This document shows positions 36,475 to 45,812 of a stretch of 64,000 nucleotides of DNA, in pieces. The notes beneath the pieces were generated by a model. That model had not been told where the DNA came from. It was given only the letters and a program-made list of their open reading frames with translations, and searched no databases. The position numbers and the translations under genes were made by a program. The stretch covers positions 1 to 64,000 of the forward strand of contig NZ_SMOK01000012.1 in the NCBI RefSeq assembly GCF_004353925.1. Reading direction: 5' to 3'. This stretch comes from Pseudomonas sp. H9 (lineage in GTDB: Bacteria; Pseudomonadota; Gammaproteobacteria; Pseudomonadales; Pseudomonadaceae). The stretch's first letter is position 1. Every line of letters starts with the position of its first letter.

Positions 36475-37104
36475 TTACTTGGCGGCGCGCTCCTTTTCGA
36501 TCAGGGAGTCAGCTACGTTTAGGACGCCGTCCGGACCGCCAGCGGTACCCAAGTCAAAGCGATATTTACCGTTGACGACCATGCTTGGAACGCCAGTGAT
36601 TTCATACTTCTTCGCCAGTTCCTTAGCTTTCTGCACCTGGCCTTTAATAGCAAAGGAGTTAAAGGTGGCCAGGAACTTCTCCTTGTCGACACCCTGGGTG
36701 GCCAGGAAGTCAGCCATGTCTTCAGGCTTGGTCAACTGCTTGCGCTGGTTCTGAATAGCATCGAAAACAGCAGCATGAACGCTGTGTTCTACACCCATCG
36801 CTTCAAGGGTCAGGAACATCTGACCATGAGCATCCCATGCGCCGCCGAACATGGCAGGCACGCGCTTGAAATTGACGTCTGCTGGCAGCTTCTCGGTCCA
36901 CTTATTCACATACGGCTCAAAGTTGTAGCAATGTGGGCAGCCGTACCAGAACAGCTCAACCACTTCGATTTTGCCGGGCACCGACACCGGTACCGCGTTG
37001 CTCAGCTCGACATACTCCTTACCCGCTACTGGCTCTGCAGCCTGGGCGGTCATACCGAATACGCTGGCAGCGACCAGCGTGGCGCTGAGAATCAAATTAC
37101 GCAT
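36475..37104 (-). CDS. dsbA: thiol:disulfide interchange protein DsbA
   Basis: A 209-residue periplasmic thioredoxin-fold oxidase. Signal peptide MRNLILSATLVAASVFGMTAQA, active site CPHC at residues 56-59, and the cis-proline loop GVPSMV near the C-terminus. It introduces disulfides into exported proteins; targets here could include the two-cysteine sensor of the EAL protein at 31046-32665. It is first in a tight leftward series of dsbA, EEP gene, dgcH and ampDh2. Confidence 0.95.
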   Translation of the reverse strand: MRNLILSATLVAASVFGMTAQAAEPVAGKEYVELSNAVPVSVPGKIEVVELFWYGCPHCYNFEPYVNKWTEKLPADVNFKRVPAMFGGAWDAHGQMFLTLEAMGVEHSVHAAVFDAIQNQRKQLTKPEDMADFLATQGVDKEKFLATFNSFAIKGQVQKAKELAKKYEITGVPSMVVNGKYRFDLGTAGGPDGVLNVADSLIEKERAAK

Positions 37105-37202
37105 GCTTCACTCCTGAGCAATCTATTTGGTCGCCTCGACACGACCTGCAGTAAGACAGGTCGAAGCGGGCCCGAGTTCGTTAGTGTAACGGCAGCGGGC
37201 AC

Positions 37203-37230
37203 AAAAAAGGGCGGCCTAAGCCACCCTTTT
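37203..37230 (-). terminator. rho-independent terminator after cytochrome c4
   Basis: AAAAGGGCGGC (37205-37215) / GCCACCCTTTT (37220-37230), with one mismatch. On the minus strand the T-run is 37208-37203, 41 bp past the c4 stop. It separates the cytochrome pair from dsbA. Confidence 0.8.
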
Positions 37231-37271
37231 CATCATTACACCGCAGTATTAACCCAGCGTTAATGCGCGGA

Positions 37272-37889
37272 TCAGTGCAGCCCCTGAATGTAGCTGGACA
37301 GCGCTTCGATGTCTTTGTTGCTGAGCTTGGCCGCAATGGTGCGCATGGTGGTGGCATCACCGTCATTGGTACGGTTGCCTTCGCGGAAGTCAGTCAGTTG
37401 CTTGGCCACATACTGCGAGTGCTGGCCACCCAGGTGCGGGAAGCCGGCCAGGGCAATGCCTGCGCCGTTAGGCGAGTGGCAACCGGTGCAAGCTGGCAGG
37501 CCTTTCTCGATATCACCACCGTTGAACAGGGCACGACCGCGCTCGACCAGCTTCGGATCGGTCGCGCCCACGCTGCCCTTCTGGCTAGCGAAGTAAGCAG
37601 CGATGTCGGCCATGTCCTGATCGTTGAAGTTGGCGAGCATGCCGGTCATTTCCAGCACGGTGCGCTTGCCCGACTTGATGTCGTGCAATTGTTTTTCCAG
37701 GTACTTCTCACCCTGGCCTGCAAGTTTCGGGAAGTTCGGCGCCAGGCTGTTGCCGTCCGGATTGTGACAGGCGCCACATACAGCAGTTTTGGCCTGACCA
37801 GCAGCGGCATCCCCTTTGATAGGCTCTGCGGCATTGGCTGCACCAGTGACGCCCAAGGTCAACAGCAGACTCACGAGTAGTTTGTTCAT
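37272..37889 (-). CDS. cc4: dihaem cytochrome c4
   Basis: A 205-residue periplasmic or membrane-attached dihaem protein. Signal peptide MNKLLVSLLLTLGVTGAANA. Haem sites CGACH (38-42) and CTGCH (134-138) sit in two homologous halves. Each half has a methionine ligand candidate (EMTGML in the first, TTMRT in the second). It carries electrons from the bc1 complex towards terminal oxidases such as the caa3 enzyme encoded at the other end of this window. A c5-like gene lies 33 bp upstream on the same strand. Confidence 0.93.
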   Translation of the reverse strand: MNKLLVSLLLTLGVTGAANAAEPIKGDAAAGQAKTAVCGACHNPDGNSLAPNFPKLAGQGEKYLEKQLHDIKSGKRTVLEMTGMLANFNDQDMADIAAYFASQKGSVGATDPKLVERGRALFNGGDIEKGLPACTGCHSPNGAGIALAGFPHLGGQHSQYVAKQLTDFREGNRTNDGDATTMRTIAAKLSNKDIEALSSYIQGLH

Positions 37890-37922
37890 CAGCTAATCCA
37901 ACTACGGCTAAGGGTGAAAGAG

Positions 37923-38225
37923 TTATGTATCGGGACTCCGGCTCATCCACAGGATGATCGCCTGGTAGTCCTCGGCACTGCAGTCCATGCACAATCCACG
38001 CGGCGGCATAGCCTTAAAACCCTGTGTGACATGCTTCACCAGCGTCTCCATCCCCTGCGCCAGCCGTGGCTCCCATGCTGCCCGGTCACCCGGTTGCGGT
38101 GCCTGTGGTAGCTGTCCGGCATGGCAAGCGGCACATGCTCGCTTGTACACTGCCTGGGGATCCTGTGTAGCCTGAGCGCTGAACAACGGTATCAAGACAC
38201 CTGCAGCAAGCAGCCATTTCGTCAT
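37923..38225 (-). CDS. cytochrome c5-like monohaem protein
   Basis: A 100-residue cytochrome with signal peptide (cleavage after about residue 19), haem site CAACH at 31-35, methionine ligand candidate in KAMPPRG (Met73), and Cys79 and Cys82 in GLCMDCSAEDY, a pair that forms a disulfide in cytochrome c5. It probably transfers electrons in the periplasm with c4. It is close to cc4 and divergent from engB. Confidence 0.9.
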   Translation of the reverse strand: MTKWLLAAGVLIPLFSAQATQDPQAVYKRACAACHAGQLPQAPQPGDRAAWEPRLAQGMETLVKHVTQGFKAMPPRGLCMDCSAEDYQAIILWMSRSPDT

Positions 38226-38417
38226 ACGAACGACCTTTCAGGGTTGGGGGTTGCACTGCGTTCTACCGCGCAAGCTTGAATCAACCGCCCCCGTGCACAT
38301 CCTCCTACGCCGGGATAATGCGCACACAAAAACTGGGGCATTATATACTCCCGTTACTGAAACGGAAACGACACCGCTTGCCGAGACCCCCTCGCGCAAC
38401 GCCCAACCGGATAAACC

Positions 38418-39050
38418 ATGCAAGTCAAAAACCCCATCCTCGGTCTCTGCCAACAGGCCAAATTCGCTCTCAGCGCTGCCAAGGTCGACCAGTGCCCGGA
38501 CGACCAGGGTTATGAAGTAGCCTTCGCGGGCCGCTCCAACGCCGGCAAGTCCAGCGCCCTGAATACCCTGACCCACGCCAGCCTGGCCCGCACCTCGAAA
38601 ACCCCGGGGCGTACCCAGTTGCTGAATTTCTTCAGTCTGGACGATGAACGGCGTTTGGTCGACTTGCCGGGTTACGGTTATGCAAAAGTACCGATTCCGC
38701 TCAAGCAACACTGGCAAAAGCACCTGGAAGCCTACTTGGGCAGCCGTGAGTGCCTGAAGGGTTTGATCCTGATGATGGACGTGCGCCATCCAATGACCGA
38801 CTTCGACAAAATGATGCTCGACTGGTCCCAGGCCGCGGGCATGCCTATGCACATTTTGCTGACAAAAGCCGACAAATTGACCTTTGGTGCCGCGAAAAAC
38901 ACCCTACTGAAGGTTCAGTCGGAAATCCGTAAAGGCTGGGGAGATGCCGTAACCATCCAGCTGTTCTCGGCGCCGAAGCGCCAAGGCCTGGAAGAAGCCT
39001 ACGGCGTGCTGGCGAACTGGATGGAACTGGCAGACAAGCCCGCAGAATAA
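38418..39050 (+). CDS. engB: ribosome biogenesis GTPase EngB (YihA/YsxC)
   Basis: A 210-residue TRAFAC-class GTPase needed for 50S subunit assembly. G1 is GRSNAGKS (38-45), G2 lies near [10 protein letters not shown]3 is [10 protein letters not shown]4 is TKADKL, and a short C-terminal helix follows. The start is the ATG at 38418. The neighbourhood engB - sRNA - polA is the same as the spf (Spot 42) locus of enterobacteria. Confidence 0.94.
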   Translation: MQVKNPILGLCQQAKFALSAAKVDQCPDDQGYEVAFAGRSNAGKSSALNTLTHASLARTSKTPGRTQLLNFFSLDDERRLVDLPGYGYAKVPIPLKQHWQKHLEAYLGSRECLKGLILMMDVRHPMTDFDKMMLDWSQAAGMPMHILLTKADKLTFGAAKNTLLKVQSEIRKGWGDAVTIQLFSAPKRQGLEEAYGVLANWMELADKPAE

Positions 39051-39055
39051 GGGCT

Positions 39056-39073
39056 GCCCGGCAAACGCCGGGC
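39056..39073. other. strong hairpin after engB without a T-run
   Basis: GCCCGGC (39056-39062) AAAC GCCGGGC (39067-39073). On the plus strand it is followed by eight A, so it is not a standard terminator for engB. It lies directly beyond the sRNA terminator read from the other strand. It may protect the engB mRNA 3' end. Confidence 0.5.
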
Positions 39074-39204
39074 AAAAAAAACCCCGGACTTCGTATGGGG
39101 AGGGGGAAGTTCGGGGTTCAAGTTCCGGACCGCTAGGGCGGGGTCCAGATATCTGCCAACACTTAACACAACATAGGAGCATCGAAGGGCTTCACCAGCC
39201 ATTC
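39074..39204 (-). ncRNA. ersA: ErsA-like Hfq-dependent sRNA (spf locus)
   Basis: About 131 nt, read leftwards from the promoter at 39211-39239. It ends in a classic terminator: on the minus strand AACCCCGAACTTC (39118-39106) pairs with GAAGTCCGGGGTT (39092-39080; one G-U), followed by a run of eight T (39081-39074) of which the first two close the stem. The terminator loop carries CCCCTCCCC, a free C-rich seed suited to pair with Shine-Dalgarno sequences. Location between engB and polA, strand, length (about 132 nt) and AlgU-type promoter match P. aeruginosa ErsA. The 5' end is estimated from the -10 element. Confidence 0.85.
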
Positions 39205-39210
39205 AGTTAC

Positions 39211-39239
39211 TCTGAGTCGCAGTTCACCGGTTTAGTTCC
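39211..39239 (-). promoter_or_regulatory. AlgU (sigmaE/sigma22)-type promoter of the sRNA
   Basis: Minus-strand GGAACTA (-35, 39239-39233), a 17-bp spacer, and TCAGA (-10, 39215-39211), close to the AlgU consensus GAACTT-N16/17-TCTGA. Transcription should begin about 7 bp further, near 39204. Confidence 0.7.
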
Positions 39240-39300
39240 AACGTTTTTGAAACTATTTGCGATAGCCCCGGTTATTTTTACAACCTGCACTTTTCCCCTC

Positions 39301-39331
39301 AAAAAAGCCGCGACGATATGTCGCAGCTTTT
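39301..39331 (-). terminator. rho-independent terminator of polA
   Basis: AAAAGCCGCGAC (39303-39314) / GTCGCAGCTTTT (39320-39331), with one mismatch. On the minus strand it ends in a T-run (39306-39301), 21 bp beyond the polA stop. Confidence 0.8.
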
Positions 39332-39351
39332 CCCAACATTTAGCGGCATTT

Positions 39352-42114
39352 TTAGTGCGCTTCGTCCCAATTTGCCCCTGTTCCGACCTCCACCAACAGA
39401 GGTACATCGAGCGTTGCCGCGTTGCTCATGTGTGGACGAATTTGTTCACGCACTTGCTCAACAAGGTCTTCGCGCACTTCCAGCACCAGTTCGTCGTGCA
39501 CCTGCAGGATAACCCGGGCGTCCAGGCCCGAATCAGTCAGCCAGTTATCCACTGCCACCATGGCCCGTTTGATGATATCGGCCGCAGTACCCTGCATCGG
39601 CGCGTTGATCGCCGTGCGTTCTGCGCCTTTGCGCAAGGCCGGGTTCTTTGCATTGATGTCCGGTAGGTACAGGCGACGACCGAACAGCGTTTCAACAAAA
39701 CCTTGTTCAGCGGCCTGCGCACGCGTGCGCTCCATATAAGCCAATACGCCGGGGTAGCGGGCAAAATAGCGGTCGATGTAGGCCTGCGATTGCTTGCGGT
39801 CGACGCCGATCTGCTTGGCCAGGCCAAAGGCGCTCATGCCATAGATCAGGCCGAAGTTGATAGCTTTGGCACTGCGGCGCTGGTCAGTGGTGACATCGGC
39901 CAGATCGACGCCAAAAACCTCCGCAGCCGTTGCCCGGTGCACGTCCAGGTCGTTGCGGAAGGCGTGCAACAGACCTTCGTCTTTAGCCAGATGGGCCATG
40001 ATCCGCAGCTCGATTTGCGAATAGTCCGCCGCCAGCAGCTTGTAGCCAGGCGCCGCGATGAACGCCTGGCGGATACGTCGGCCTTCGGCGGTGCGGATCG
40101 GAATGTTCTGCAGGTTCGGGTCGCTGGACGACAAACGACCGGTAGCTGCCACTGCCTGTTGGTAGGAGGTGTGAATTCGCCCGGTGCGTGGGTTGATCTG
40201 CTCTGGCAAACGGTCGGTGTAGGTACTTTTGAGCTTGCTCAGGGAGCGGTACTGCATCAACACCTTGGGCAGCGGGTAATCCATCTCGGCCAGTTCAGCC
40301 AACACGGCTTCGGCCGTCGACGCCTGGCCCTTGGCGGTTTTGTTCAGCACCGGCATGCCCAGCTTGTCATAGAGGATGACACCCAACTGCTTGGGCGAGC
40401 CGAGATTGAACTCCTCACCGGCGATTTCGAAGGCTTCCTGTTCCAGTTGAACCAGCTTCTCACCCAGTTCAATGCTCTGGATGCCAAGTAGCTTGGCATC
40501 GACCAGCGCGCCTTGACGCTCGATTTTCGCCAGCACAGGGACCAGTGGCATTTCGATTTCGTTCAGCACTGGCAGCACGCTCGGCGTCTTGGCCAGCTTT
40601 TGTTGCAATGCCTGGTGCAGGCGCAGAGTGACATCCGCATCTTCAGCGGCGTAAGGGCCGGCCTGCTCCAGATTGATCTGGTCGAAGGTCAACTGCTTGG
40701 CACCCTTACCGGCAATATCGGTAAAGCCGATCGTCGTGTGGTTCAGGTACTTGAGTGCCAGGCTGTCCATGTCGTGACGGGTGGCGGTGGAGTCGAGCAC
40801 ATAAGACTCGAGCATGGTGTCGTAGGCCACACCCTGCATCTGGATGCCGTTGGCAATGTCGCCGCCAATGGCGCAGTTGGCCAAGATGTTCATGTCGTAC
40901 TTGGCGTTTTGGCCGACCTTGAGCTTTTTCGGGTCTTCGAGCAGCGGTTTGAGCGCCAGTAGCACACGGTCACGGTCCAGTTGCTCAGGTGCGCCCAAGT
41001 AGGTGTGAGCCAACGGCACGTAAGCGGCTTCATGCGCTTGCACCGCGAACGAAAGCCCTACCAGTTGCGCCTGCTGCGCATCCAGGCCTGTGGTTTCGGT
41101 ATCAAAGGCGAACAGCGGCGCATTATGCAGCTTTTCCAGCCAGGCCTCAAAACGAGCCTGATCGAGGATGGTTTCGTATTTCGCCTCGACCACTTCCTCA
41201 GGCGCTTCAGCAACGATCTCCAGGCCAGCCCGCTTGGCGTCGCGCTGCACCTCATCGATCCAGCTCTTGAACTCCATCTCGGTGTACAGCTCAAGCAGTG
41301 CTTCGCGGTCAGGCTCACCGCACACCAATGCATCCACTTCAACGTCCAGCGGCACATCGATCTTGATGGTCGCCAGTTCATAAGACAGAAACGCCGCGTC
41401 GCGGTGTTCTTCCAGCTTGGCAGGCAGCGTTTTGGCGCCACGAATCGCCAGACCGGGCACCTTGTCGAGGTTCTCGTACAGGTCGCGCAGGCCGCCACCG
41501 ATACCGGTCAGCAACCCCACGGCAGTTTTTTCACCCACACCCGGAACACCGGGAATGTTGTCGACTTTGTCGCCCATCAGCGCAAGAAAATCGATGATGT
41601 GCTCAGGACCGACGCCAAACTTCTCATGCACGCCAGGGACATCGAGGACGCTACCGGTCATGGTGTTGACCAGCGTAATGTGACCGTCCACCAGCTGCGC
41701 CATGTCCTTGTCACCGGTTGAAATGATGACTGGGCGACCGGCTGCGGCGCTGCTGCGCGCCAGGGTGCCGATCACGTCGTCGGCTTCAACACCCTCGACG
41801 CACAACAACGGATAGCCCAACGCGCGCACACTGGCATGCAACGGCTCGATCTGCACGCGCAGATCGTCAGGCATGCTCGGGCGGTTGGCTTTGTACTCCG
41901 CGAACATTTCATCGCGGAAGGTGCCACCTTTAGCGTCGAAGACCACCGCGAACAAGCTGTCAGGGTACTGTTTGCGCAGGCTCTTGAGCATGTTCAGCAC
42001 GCCTTTGACCGCACCGGTCGGCATGCCCTTGGACGTGGTCAGCGGCGGCAACGCGTGAAAGGCGCGGTAGAGGTATGAGGAACCGTCCACCAGGACGAGG
42101 GGAGCTTGGCTCAT
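39352..42114 (-). CDS. polA: DNA polymerase I
   Basis: A 920-residue enzyme with all three activities: a 5'-3' exonuclease domain (about 1-290, [46 protein letters not shown]), a 3'-5' proofreading domain with the catalytic pair intact ([11 protein letters not shown]), and the polymerase domain (motif [14 protein letters not shown], motif [15 protein letters not shown], motif [10 protein letters not shown]). I start at the ATG at 42114 ([11 protein letters not shown]); a TTG four codons upstream is less likely. It is divergent from the DUF2782 gene. Confidence 0.96.
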   Translation of the reverse strand: MSQAPLVLVDGSSYLYRAFHALPPLTTSKGMPTGAVKGVLNMLKSLRKQYPDSLFAVVFDAKGGTFRDEMFAEYKANRPSMPDDLRVQIEPLHASVRALGYPLLCVEGVEADDVIGTLARSSAAAGRPVIISTGDKDMAQLVDGHITLVNTMTGSVLDVPGVHEKFGVGPEHIIDFLALMGDKVDNIPGVPGVGEKTAVGLLTGIGGGLRDLYENLDKVPGLAIRGAKTLPAKLEEHRDAAFLSYELATIKIDVPLDVEVDALVCGEPDREALLELYTEMEFKSWIDEVQRDAKRAGLEIVAEAPEEVVEAKYETILDQARFEAWLEKLHNAPLFAFDTETTGLDAQQAQLVGLSFAVQAHEAAYVPLAHTYLGAPEQLDRDRVLLALKPLLEDPKKLKVGQNAKYDMNILANCAIGGDIANGIQMQGVAYDTMLESYVLDSTATRHDMDSLALKYLNHTTIGFTDIAGKGAKQLTFDQINLEQAGPYAAEDADVTLRLHQALQQKLAKTPSVLPVLNEIEMPLVPVLAKIERQGALVDAKLLGIQSIELGEKLVQLEQEAFEIAGEEFNLGSPKQLGVILYDKLGMPVLNKTAKGQASTAEAVLAELAEMDYPLPKVLMQYRSLSKLKSTYTDRLPEQINPRTGRIHTSYQQAVAATGRLSSSDPNLQNIPIRTAEGRRIRQAFIAAPGYKLLAADYSQIELRIMAHLAKDEGLLHAFRNDLDVHRATAAEVFGVDLADVTTDQRRSAKAINFGLIYGMSAFGLAKQIGVDRKQSQAYIDRYFARYPGVLAYMERTRAQAAEQGFVETLFGRRLYLPDINAKNPALRKGAERTAINAPMQGTAADIIKRAMVAVDNWLTDSGLDARVILQVHDELVLEVREDLVEQVREQIRPHMSNAATLDVPLLVEVGTGANWDEAH

Positions 42115-42188
42115 GAGCAGAATCAACCTTTTCGACGGGCCCGGCGCTAGAATGTCCGGAACATTGACGACAAAGGGACAAGGTTATC

Positions 42189-42479
42189 ATGCGCACACTA
42201 AATCGCCTGTTGCTGCTCAGCCTGTTTGCAGTCACACCGGTTGTCGCTCTGGCTGCGGATGACGCGCCATCGGCTGACCCGGAAGTAACCATTCGCACGG
42301 AAGGCGACAAAACCATTCAGGAATACCGTCAAAATGGCTTCCTGTATGCAATCAAGGTCACCCCGAAAGGCGGCAAACCTTATTTCCTGGTGCGCGCAGA
42401 TGGCTCGGACGGCAACTTCGTTCGCTCCGACCAACCCGACATGCTGATCCCCTCGTGGAAAATCTTCGAGTGGAAGTAA
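42189..42479 (+). CDS. DUF2782 small periplasmic protein
   Basis: A 96-residue protein with a signal peptide (cleavage after VALA, about residue 22). The mature part is DUF2782: EVTIRTEGDKTIQEYRQNGFLYAIKVTPKGGKPYFLV, ending SWKIFEWK. Function unknown. GACAAGG lies upstream of the ATG. It is conserved beside polA and thrB in pseudomonads. Confidence 0.88.
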   Translation: MRTLNRLLLLSLFAVTPVVALAADDAPSADPEVTIRTEGDKTIQEYRQNGFLYAIKVTPKGGKPYFLVRADGSDGNFVRSDQPDMLIPSWKIFEWK

Positions 42480-42501
42480 GCCGTACCTTTTACATCAACC
42501 T

Positions 42502-42539
42502 GGCACTTCCCTGCAGAAGTGCCCGTATGGGCAATTTTT
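42502..42539 (+). other. two overlapping hairpins directly before thrB
   Basis: GGCACTTC (42502-42509) / GAAGTGCC (42516-42523) overlaps by three bases with GCCC (42521-42524) / GGGC (42529-42532), which is followed by TTTTT (42535-42539). The two cannot form fully at once. The thrB ATG is five bases further, and thrB has no clear Shine-Dalgarno sequence. Possible attenuator or translation switch; the second stem is only 4 bp. Confidence 0.4.
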
Positions 42540-42543
42540 GATC

Positions 42544-43494
42544 ATGTCAGTCTTCACCCCCCTGACCCGGCCTGAGCTGGAAACTTTTCTGGCGCCATAC
42601 GGCCTGGGCCGCCTACGGGACTTCCAGGGCATTGCCGCTGGCACCGAGAACAGCAACTTCTTTGTCAGTCTGGAACAGGGAGAGTACGTGCTGACACTGG
42701 TAGAACGCGGCCCCATCCAGGACCTGCCGTTCTTCATCGAGCTGCTGGATGTGCTGCACGAAGCCGATCTGCCCGTGCCTTATGCATTGCGCGGCAACGA
42801 TGGAGTAGCCCTGCGCGAGCTGGCCGGCAAGCCTGCGCTGCTGCAGCCGCGGCTGCCCGGCAAGCACATTAAAGAGGTCAACAACCAGCACTGCGTACAG
42901 ATTGGTGAACTGCTCGGCCACCTGCACCTGGCCACACGCGACAAGGTGCTGGAGCGCAAAACCGACCGTGGTCTGGACTGGATGCTGGAAACCGGTGCCG
43001 AGTTGATGCCGCGTCTGAACACGCAACAACGCCAGTTGCTGCAGGGTTGCCTGGACGAAATCGCTGAGCACAAAGCGCAGATCATGGCCCTGCCCAGAGC
43101 TAACCTGCACGCCGACCTGTTCCGCGACAACGTGCTGTTCGAAGGCACTCACCTGACCGGCCTGATCGACTTCTATAACGCCTGCTCAGGGCCGATGCTC
43201 TATGACCTGGCGATCACCCTCAACGACTGGTGCTGTGACGACGCCGGGTTGATCGATGCGCCGCGGGCGCGGGCACTGCTGGGTGCTTACGCGAAGCTGC
43301 GCCCATTCACCTCGGCAGAGGCGCATGTGTGGCCGATCATGCTGCGCATCGCTTGCGTGCGTTTCTGGTTGTCACGCCTGATCGCTGCCGAATCGTTTGC
43401 CGGTATGGACGTGCTGATTCATGACCCGGCTGATTTTGAAGTGCGCCTGGCTGCACGCCAGCGCGTAGAGATTGCCTTGCCGTTTGCTTTGTAA
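42544..43494 (+). CDS. thrB: homoserine kinase
   Basis: A 316-residue kinase of the APH/choline-kinase fold (the Pseudomonas ThrB type, unrelated to the GHMP enzyme of E. coli). It phosphorylates homoserine on the way to threonine. GIAAGTENSNFF is the ATP-binding loop, NLHADLFRDNVLF the Brenner motif, and GLIDFYNAC the metal-binding aspartate region. The start at 42544 gives the normal length; the upstream in-frame ATT/ATG at 42538 is not needed. Confidence 0.92.
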   Translation: MSVFTPLTRPELETFLAPYGLGRLRDFQGIAAGTENSNFFVSLEQGEYVLTLVERGPIQDLPFFIELLDVLHEADLPVPYALRGNDGVALRELAGKPALLQPRLPGKHIKEVNNQHCVQIGELLGHLHLATRDKVLERKTDRGLDWMLETGAELMPRLNTQQRQLLQGCLDEIAEHKAQIMALPRANLHADLFRDNVLFEGTHLTGLIDFYNACSGPMLYDLAITLNDWCCDDAGLIDAPRARALLGAYAKLRPFTSAEAHVWPIMLRIACVRFWLSRLIAAESFAGMDVLIHDPADFEVRLAARQRVEIALPFAL

Positions 43495-43498
43495 GCCC

Positions 43499-43553
43499 AT
43501 CGCGGGGCAAGCCCGCTCCTACAGGTCATGTGGGAGCGGGCTTGCCCCGCGAT
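43499..43553. repeat. pair of inverted REP elements
   Basis: ATCGCGGGGCAAGCCCGCTC (from 43499) faces GAGCGGGCTTGCCCCGCGAT (to 43553), separated by about 15 bp. It lies between the convergent genes thrB and znuA. Confidence 0.88.
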
Positions 43554-43560
43554 TACAGCA

Positions 43561-44484
43561 CTATAGCTTTTCCAGGCACCCCGCCAGATCATTACCCAAC
43601 TTCTCCAGCAGTTGCTCGTACCCTTGAGCACTGGCCGGCGCAGTCCCGCCCAAGGCATCCAGCTCCGCCAGGGTTACCGGCAAACCAGCTGTAAGCGTTT
43701 CGGCCAGGCGCGGGCGCAGTGGCGGCTCACTGAATACACAGGTCTTGCCCACGTCCTGCAAGCGCTTGCGCATGGCCGCCACATGCTGGGCGCCCGGCTG
43801 CACTTCGGCAGCCACACTGAACACACCAGTGTGCTTGAGACCATACGCCGACTCGAAATAGTCGAACGCCTCATGGAACACGAAGAACGGCTTGCCGCTG
43901 ATACCCGCCAGACGCTTCTTCAGGCGCGCATCCAACGCATCCAGACGCTCACCAAAAGCCTTCAGGTTGCTCTGGTAGCGAGCGGCATTGGCAGGGTCAG
44001 CGGTGCTGAGATCAGCTGCCATTTTCGCGGCAATCACTCGGGCATTGGCCGACGATAGCCACAGGTGAGCATCAAGGCTGCCGGGGCGATGGTCATGATC
44101 ATGCTCGTCGGCATCGTCATCATGGTCATGGGAATGGCTGTCTTCACCGAAATGGCGCAGGTGCAAGCCAGGCAGATCCTGCACGGCCACGCTGGGCTTG
44201 CTACGGCCCTTGAGCACGCGTGGCAGGAAGCCTTCCATGTCGGGCCCGATCCAGTACAGCAACTCGTAATCACCAACTCGCCGCACATCTGAAGGACGCA
44301 AGGCATAGTGATGTGGTGAAGCGCCCGGTGGCAGCAACACTTCGGGGCTGCCGACACCGTCCTGAACCGCTGCAGCGATCTGCTGCAGAGGCTTGATGCT
44401 GGTCAGGACACGGACTTCGGCCTGTGCCTGGGCCATCACCATAGTGGCGATAAAAGCGACAAAAAGAGTAAAAAATCGGGACAC
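43561..44484 (-). CDS. znuA: zinc ABC transporter substrate-binding protein
   Basis: A 307-residue periplasmic zinc-binding protein. Signal peptide ends near AQAQA. The histidine- and aspartate-rich loop HSHDHDDDADEHDHDH is typical of ZnuA. Metal-ligand histidines lie in GASPHHYALRPSD, DAHLWLS and FHEAFDYF. It delivers zinc to ZnuBC. Start uncertain: GTG at 44484 (used) or GTG at 44493. It is divergent from zur-znuC-znuB over a short region with a Zur-box candidate. Confidence 0.93.
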   Translation of the reverse strand: MSRFFTLFVAFIATMVMAQAQAEVRVLTSIKPLQQIAAAVQDGVGSPEVLLPPGASPHHYALRPSDVRRVGDYELLYWIGPDMEGFLPRVLKGRSKPSVAVQDLPGLHLRHFGEDSHSHDHDDDADEHDHDHRPGSLDAHLWLSSANARVIAAKMAADLSTADPANAARYQSNLKAFGERLDALDARLKKRLAGISGKPFFVFHEAFDYFESAYGLKHTGVFSVAAEVQPGAQHVAAMRKRLQDVGKTCVFSEPPLRPRLAETLTAGLPVTLAELDALGGTAPASAQGYEQLLEKLGNDLAGCLEKL

Positions 44485-44511
44485 GATGACCACTCACAGG
44501 GACAGGAACAG

Positions 44512-44524
44512 GTAACATAATAAC
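44512..44524. promoter_or_regulatory. candidate Zur box
   Basis: GTAACATAATAAC (reverse complement GTTATTATGTTAC) resembles the GTTATAnTATAAC dyad of gammaproteobacterial Zur. It lies in the gap between znuA and zur, 26 bp before the zur ATG, so it could repress both directions under zinc sufficiency. Confidence 0.6.
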
Positions 44525-44550
44525 GTCTCTAATCGGAACCGTCGCCGCTC

Positions 44551-45033
44551 ATGCCTATAACCCCGCTGGCCAACCGTCCCCACGACCACTCCCACTGCGT
44601 ACACAGCGCCCTGGCAGAGGCTGATGTGCTGTGCACTCGCAAGGGCCTGCGCCTGACTGCCTTGCGTCGACGCGTACTGGAACTGGTCTGGCAGAGCCAT
44701 AAACCCCTAGGGGCCTATGACATTCTGGCAGTGTTGAGCGAACAGGATGGGCGTCGGGCAGCGCCACCAACCGTCTACCGGGCTCTGGATTTCCTGCTGG
44801 AAAACAGCTTGGTGCACCGCATCGCCTCGCTCAACGCCTTCATCGGCTGCAGTCACCCGGAACATGCCCACCAAGGACAGTTCCTGATCTGCCGTGAATG
44901 TCATGTGGCGATTGAGCTGGAACAAACCAGCATCAGCAATGCCATCGTCGCCAGCGCCAATGACGTCGGGTTCAGCGTTGAAGCGCAGACCGTCGAAGTT
45001 GTCGGCTTGTGCGGCAACTGCCGGAGCGCCTGA
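44551..45033 (+). CDS. zur: zinc uptake regulator Zur (Fur family)
   Basis: A 160-residue Fur-family repressor. The N-terminal winged helix includes [15 protein letters not shown] and [20 protein letters not shown]. The C-terminal part has the dimerisation metal ligands, with two CxxC pairs (CREC, CGNC) for the structural zinc. Placement with znuC, znuB and divergent znuA identifies it as Zur rather than Fur. Its TGA overlaps the znuC ATG. Confidence 0.93.
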   Translation: MPITPLANRPHDHSHCVHSALAEADVLCTRKGLRLTALRRRVLELVWQSHKPLGAYDILAVLSEQDGRRAAPPTVYRALDFLLENSLVHRIASLNAFIGCSHPEHAHQGQFLICRECHVAIELEQTSISNAIVASANDVGFSVEAQTVEVVGLCGNCRSA

Positions 45034-45812
45034 TGAGCAATACGCTGATTCGCCTCGAACAGGTTGGCGTAACGTTCTCCGGGCAAGCCGTGCTCGACAG
45101 CATCGACCTGGCCGTCGAGCCCGGGCAAATCGTCACCCTGATCGGCCCCAACGGCGCGGGTAAAACCACCTTGGTACGCGCCGTTCTGGGCTTGCTCAAA
45201 CCCCACACCGGTAAAGTCTGGCGCAAACCGCGCCTGCGGGTTGGCTACATGCCGCAGAAGCTTCAGGTAGATGCCACCTTACCGCTGTCGGTGCTGCGCT
45301 TCTTGCGCCTGGTGCCGGGCGTCGACCGCGCGGCCGCACTAAGCGCGCTGAACGAAGTCGGCGCCGAACAGGTGATTGATAGCCCGATCCAGACCATTTC
45401 CGGCGGTGAAATGCAGCGCGTCCTGCTGGCTCGCGCCTTGCTGCGCGAACCTGAACTGCTGGTGCTGGATGAACCAGTTCAAGGTGTCGATGTGGCCGGC
45501 CAGGCCGAGCTGTACAGCTTGATCACCCGTTTGCGCGACCGCCACGGCTGCGGTGTGCTGATGGTTTCTCACGACCTGCACCTGGTCATGAGCACCACCG
45601 ATCAGGTGGTCTGCCTGAATCGTCATGTGTGCTGTTCCGGCCACCCGGAGCAGGTCAGCGGCGATCCAGCCTTCGTCGAGCTGTTCGGCAGCAATGCGCC
45701 AAGCCTGGCGATCTATCACCACCATCACGACCACGCCCACGACTTGCACGGGTCGGTGGTTGCACCGGCCCAAGGCGGCCACGTACATGGAGAACACTGC
45801 AAGCATGGCTGA
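45033..45812 (+). CDS. znuC: zinc ABC transporter ATPase
   Basis: A 259-residue ATPase with Walker [10 protein letters not shown], signature [15 protein letters not shown], Walker [13 protein letters not shown] and switch MVSHDLH. The C-terminus is histidine rich ([11 protein letters not shown]), as usual for ZnuC. The start overlaps the zur stop (TGATG) with GGAG upstream; the stop overlaps znuB by 8 bp. Confidence 0.94.
   Translation: MSNTLIRLEQVGVTFSGQAVLDSIDLAVEPGQIVTLIGPNGAGKTTLVRAVLGLLKPHTGKVWRKPRLRVGYMPQKLQVDATLPLSVLRFLRLVPGVDRAAALSALNEVGAEQVIDSPIQTISGGEMQRVLLARALLREPELLVLDEPVQGVDVAGQAELYSLITRLRDRHGCGVLMVSHDLHLVMSTTDQVVCLNRHVCCSGHPEQVSGDPAFVELFGSNAPSLAIYHHHHDHAHDLHGSVVAPAQGGHVHGEHCKHG

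Noticed and set aside
39056..39081. Hairpin plus run of A as an engB terminator
   Set aside because: On the engB strand the run is A, not T; the T-run belongs to the opposite-strand sRNA.
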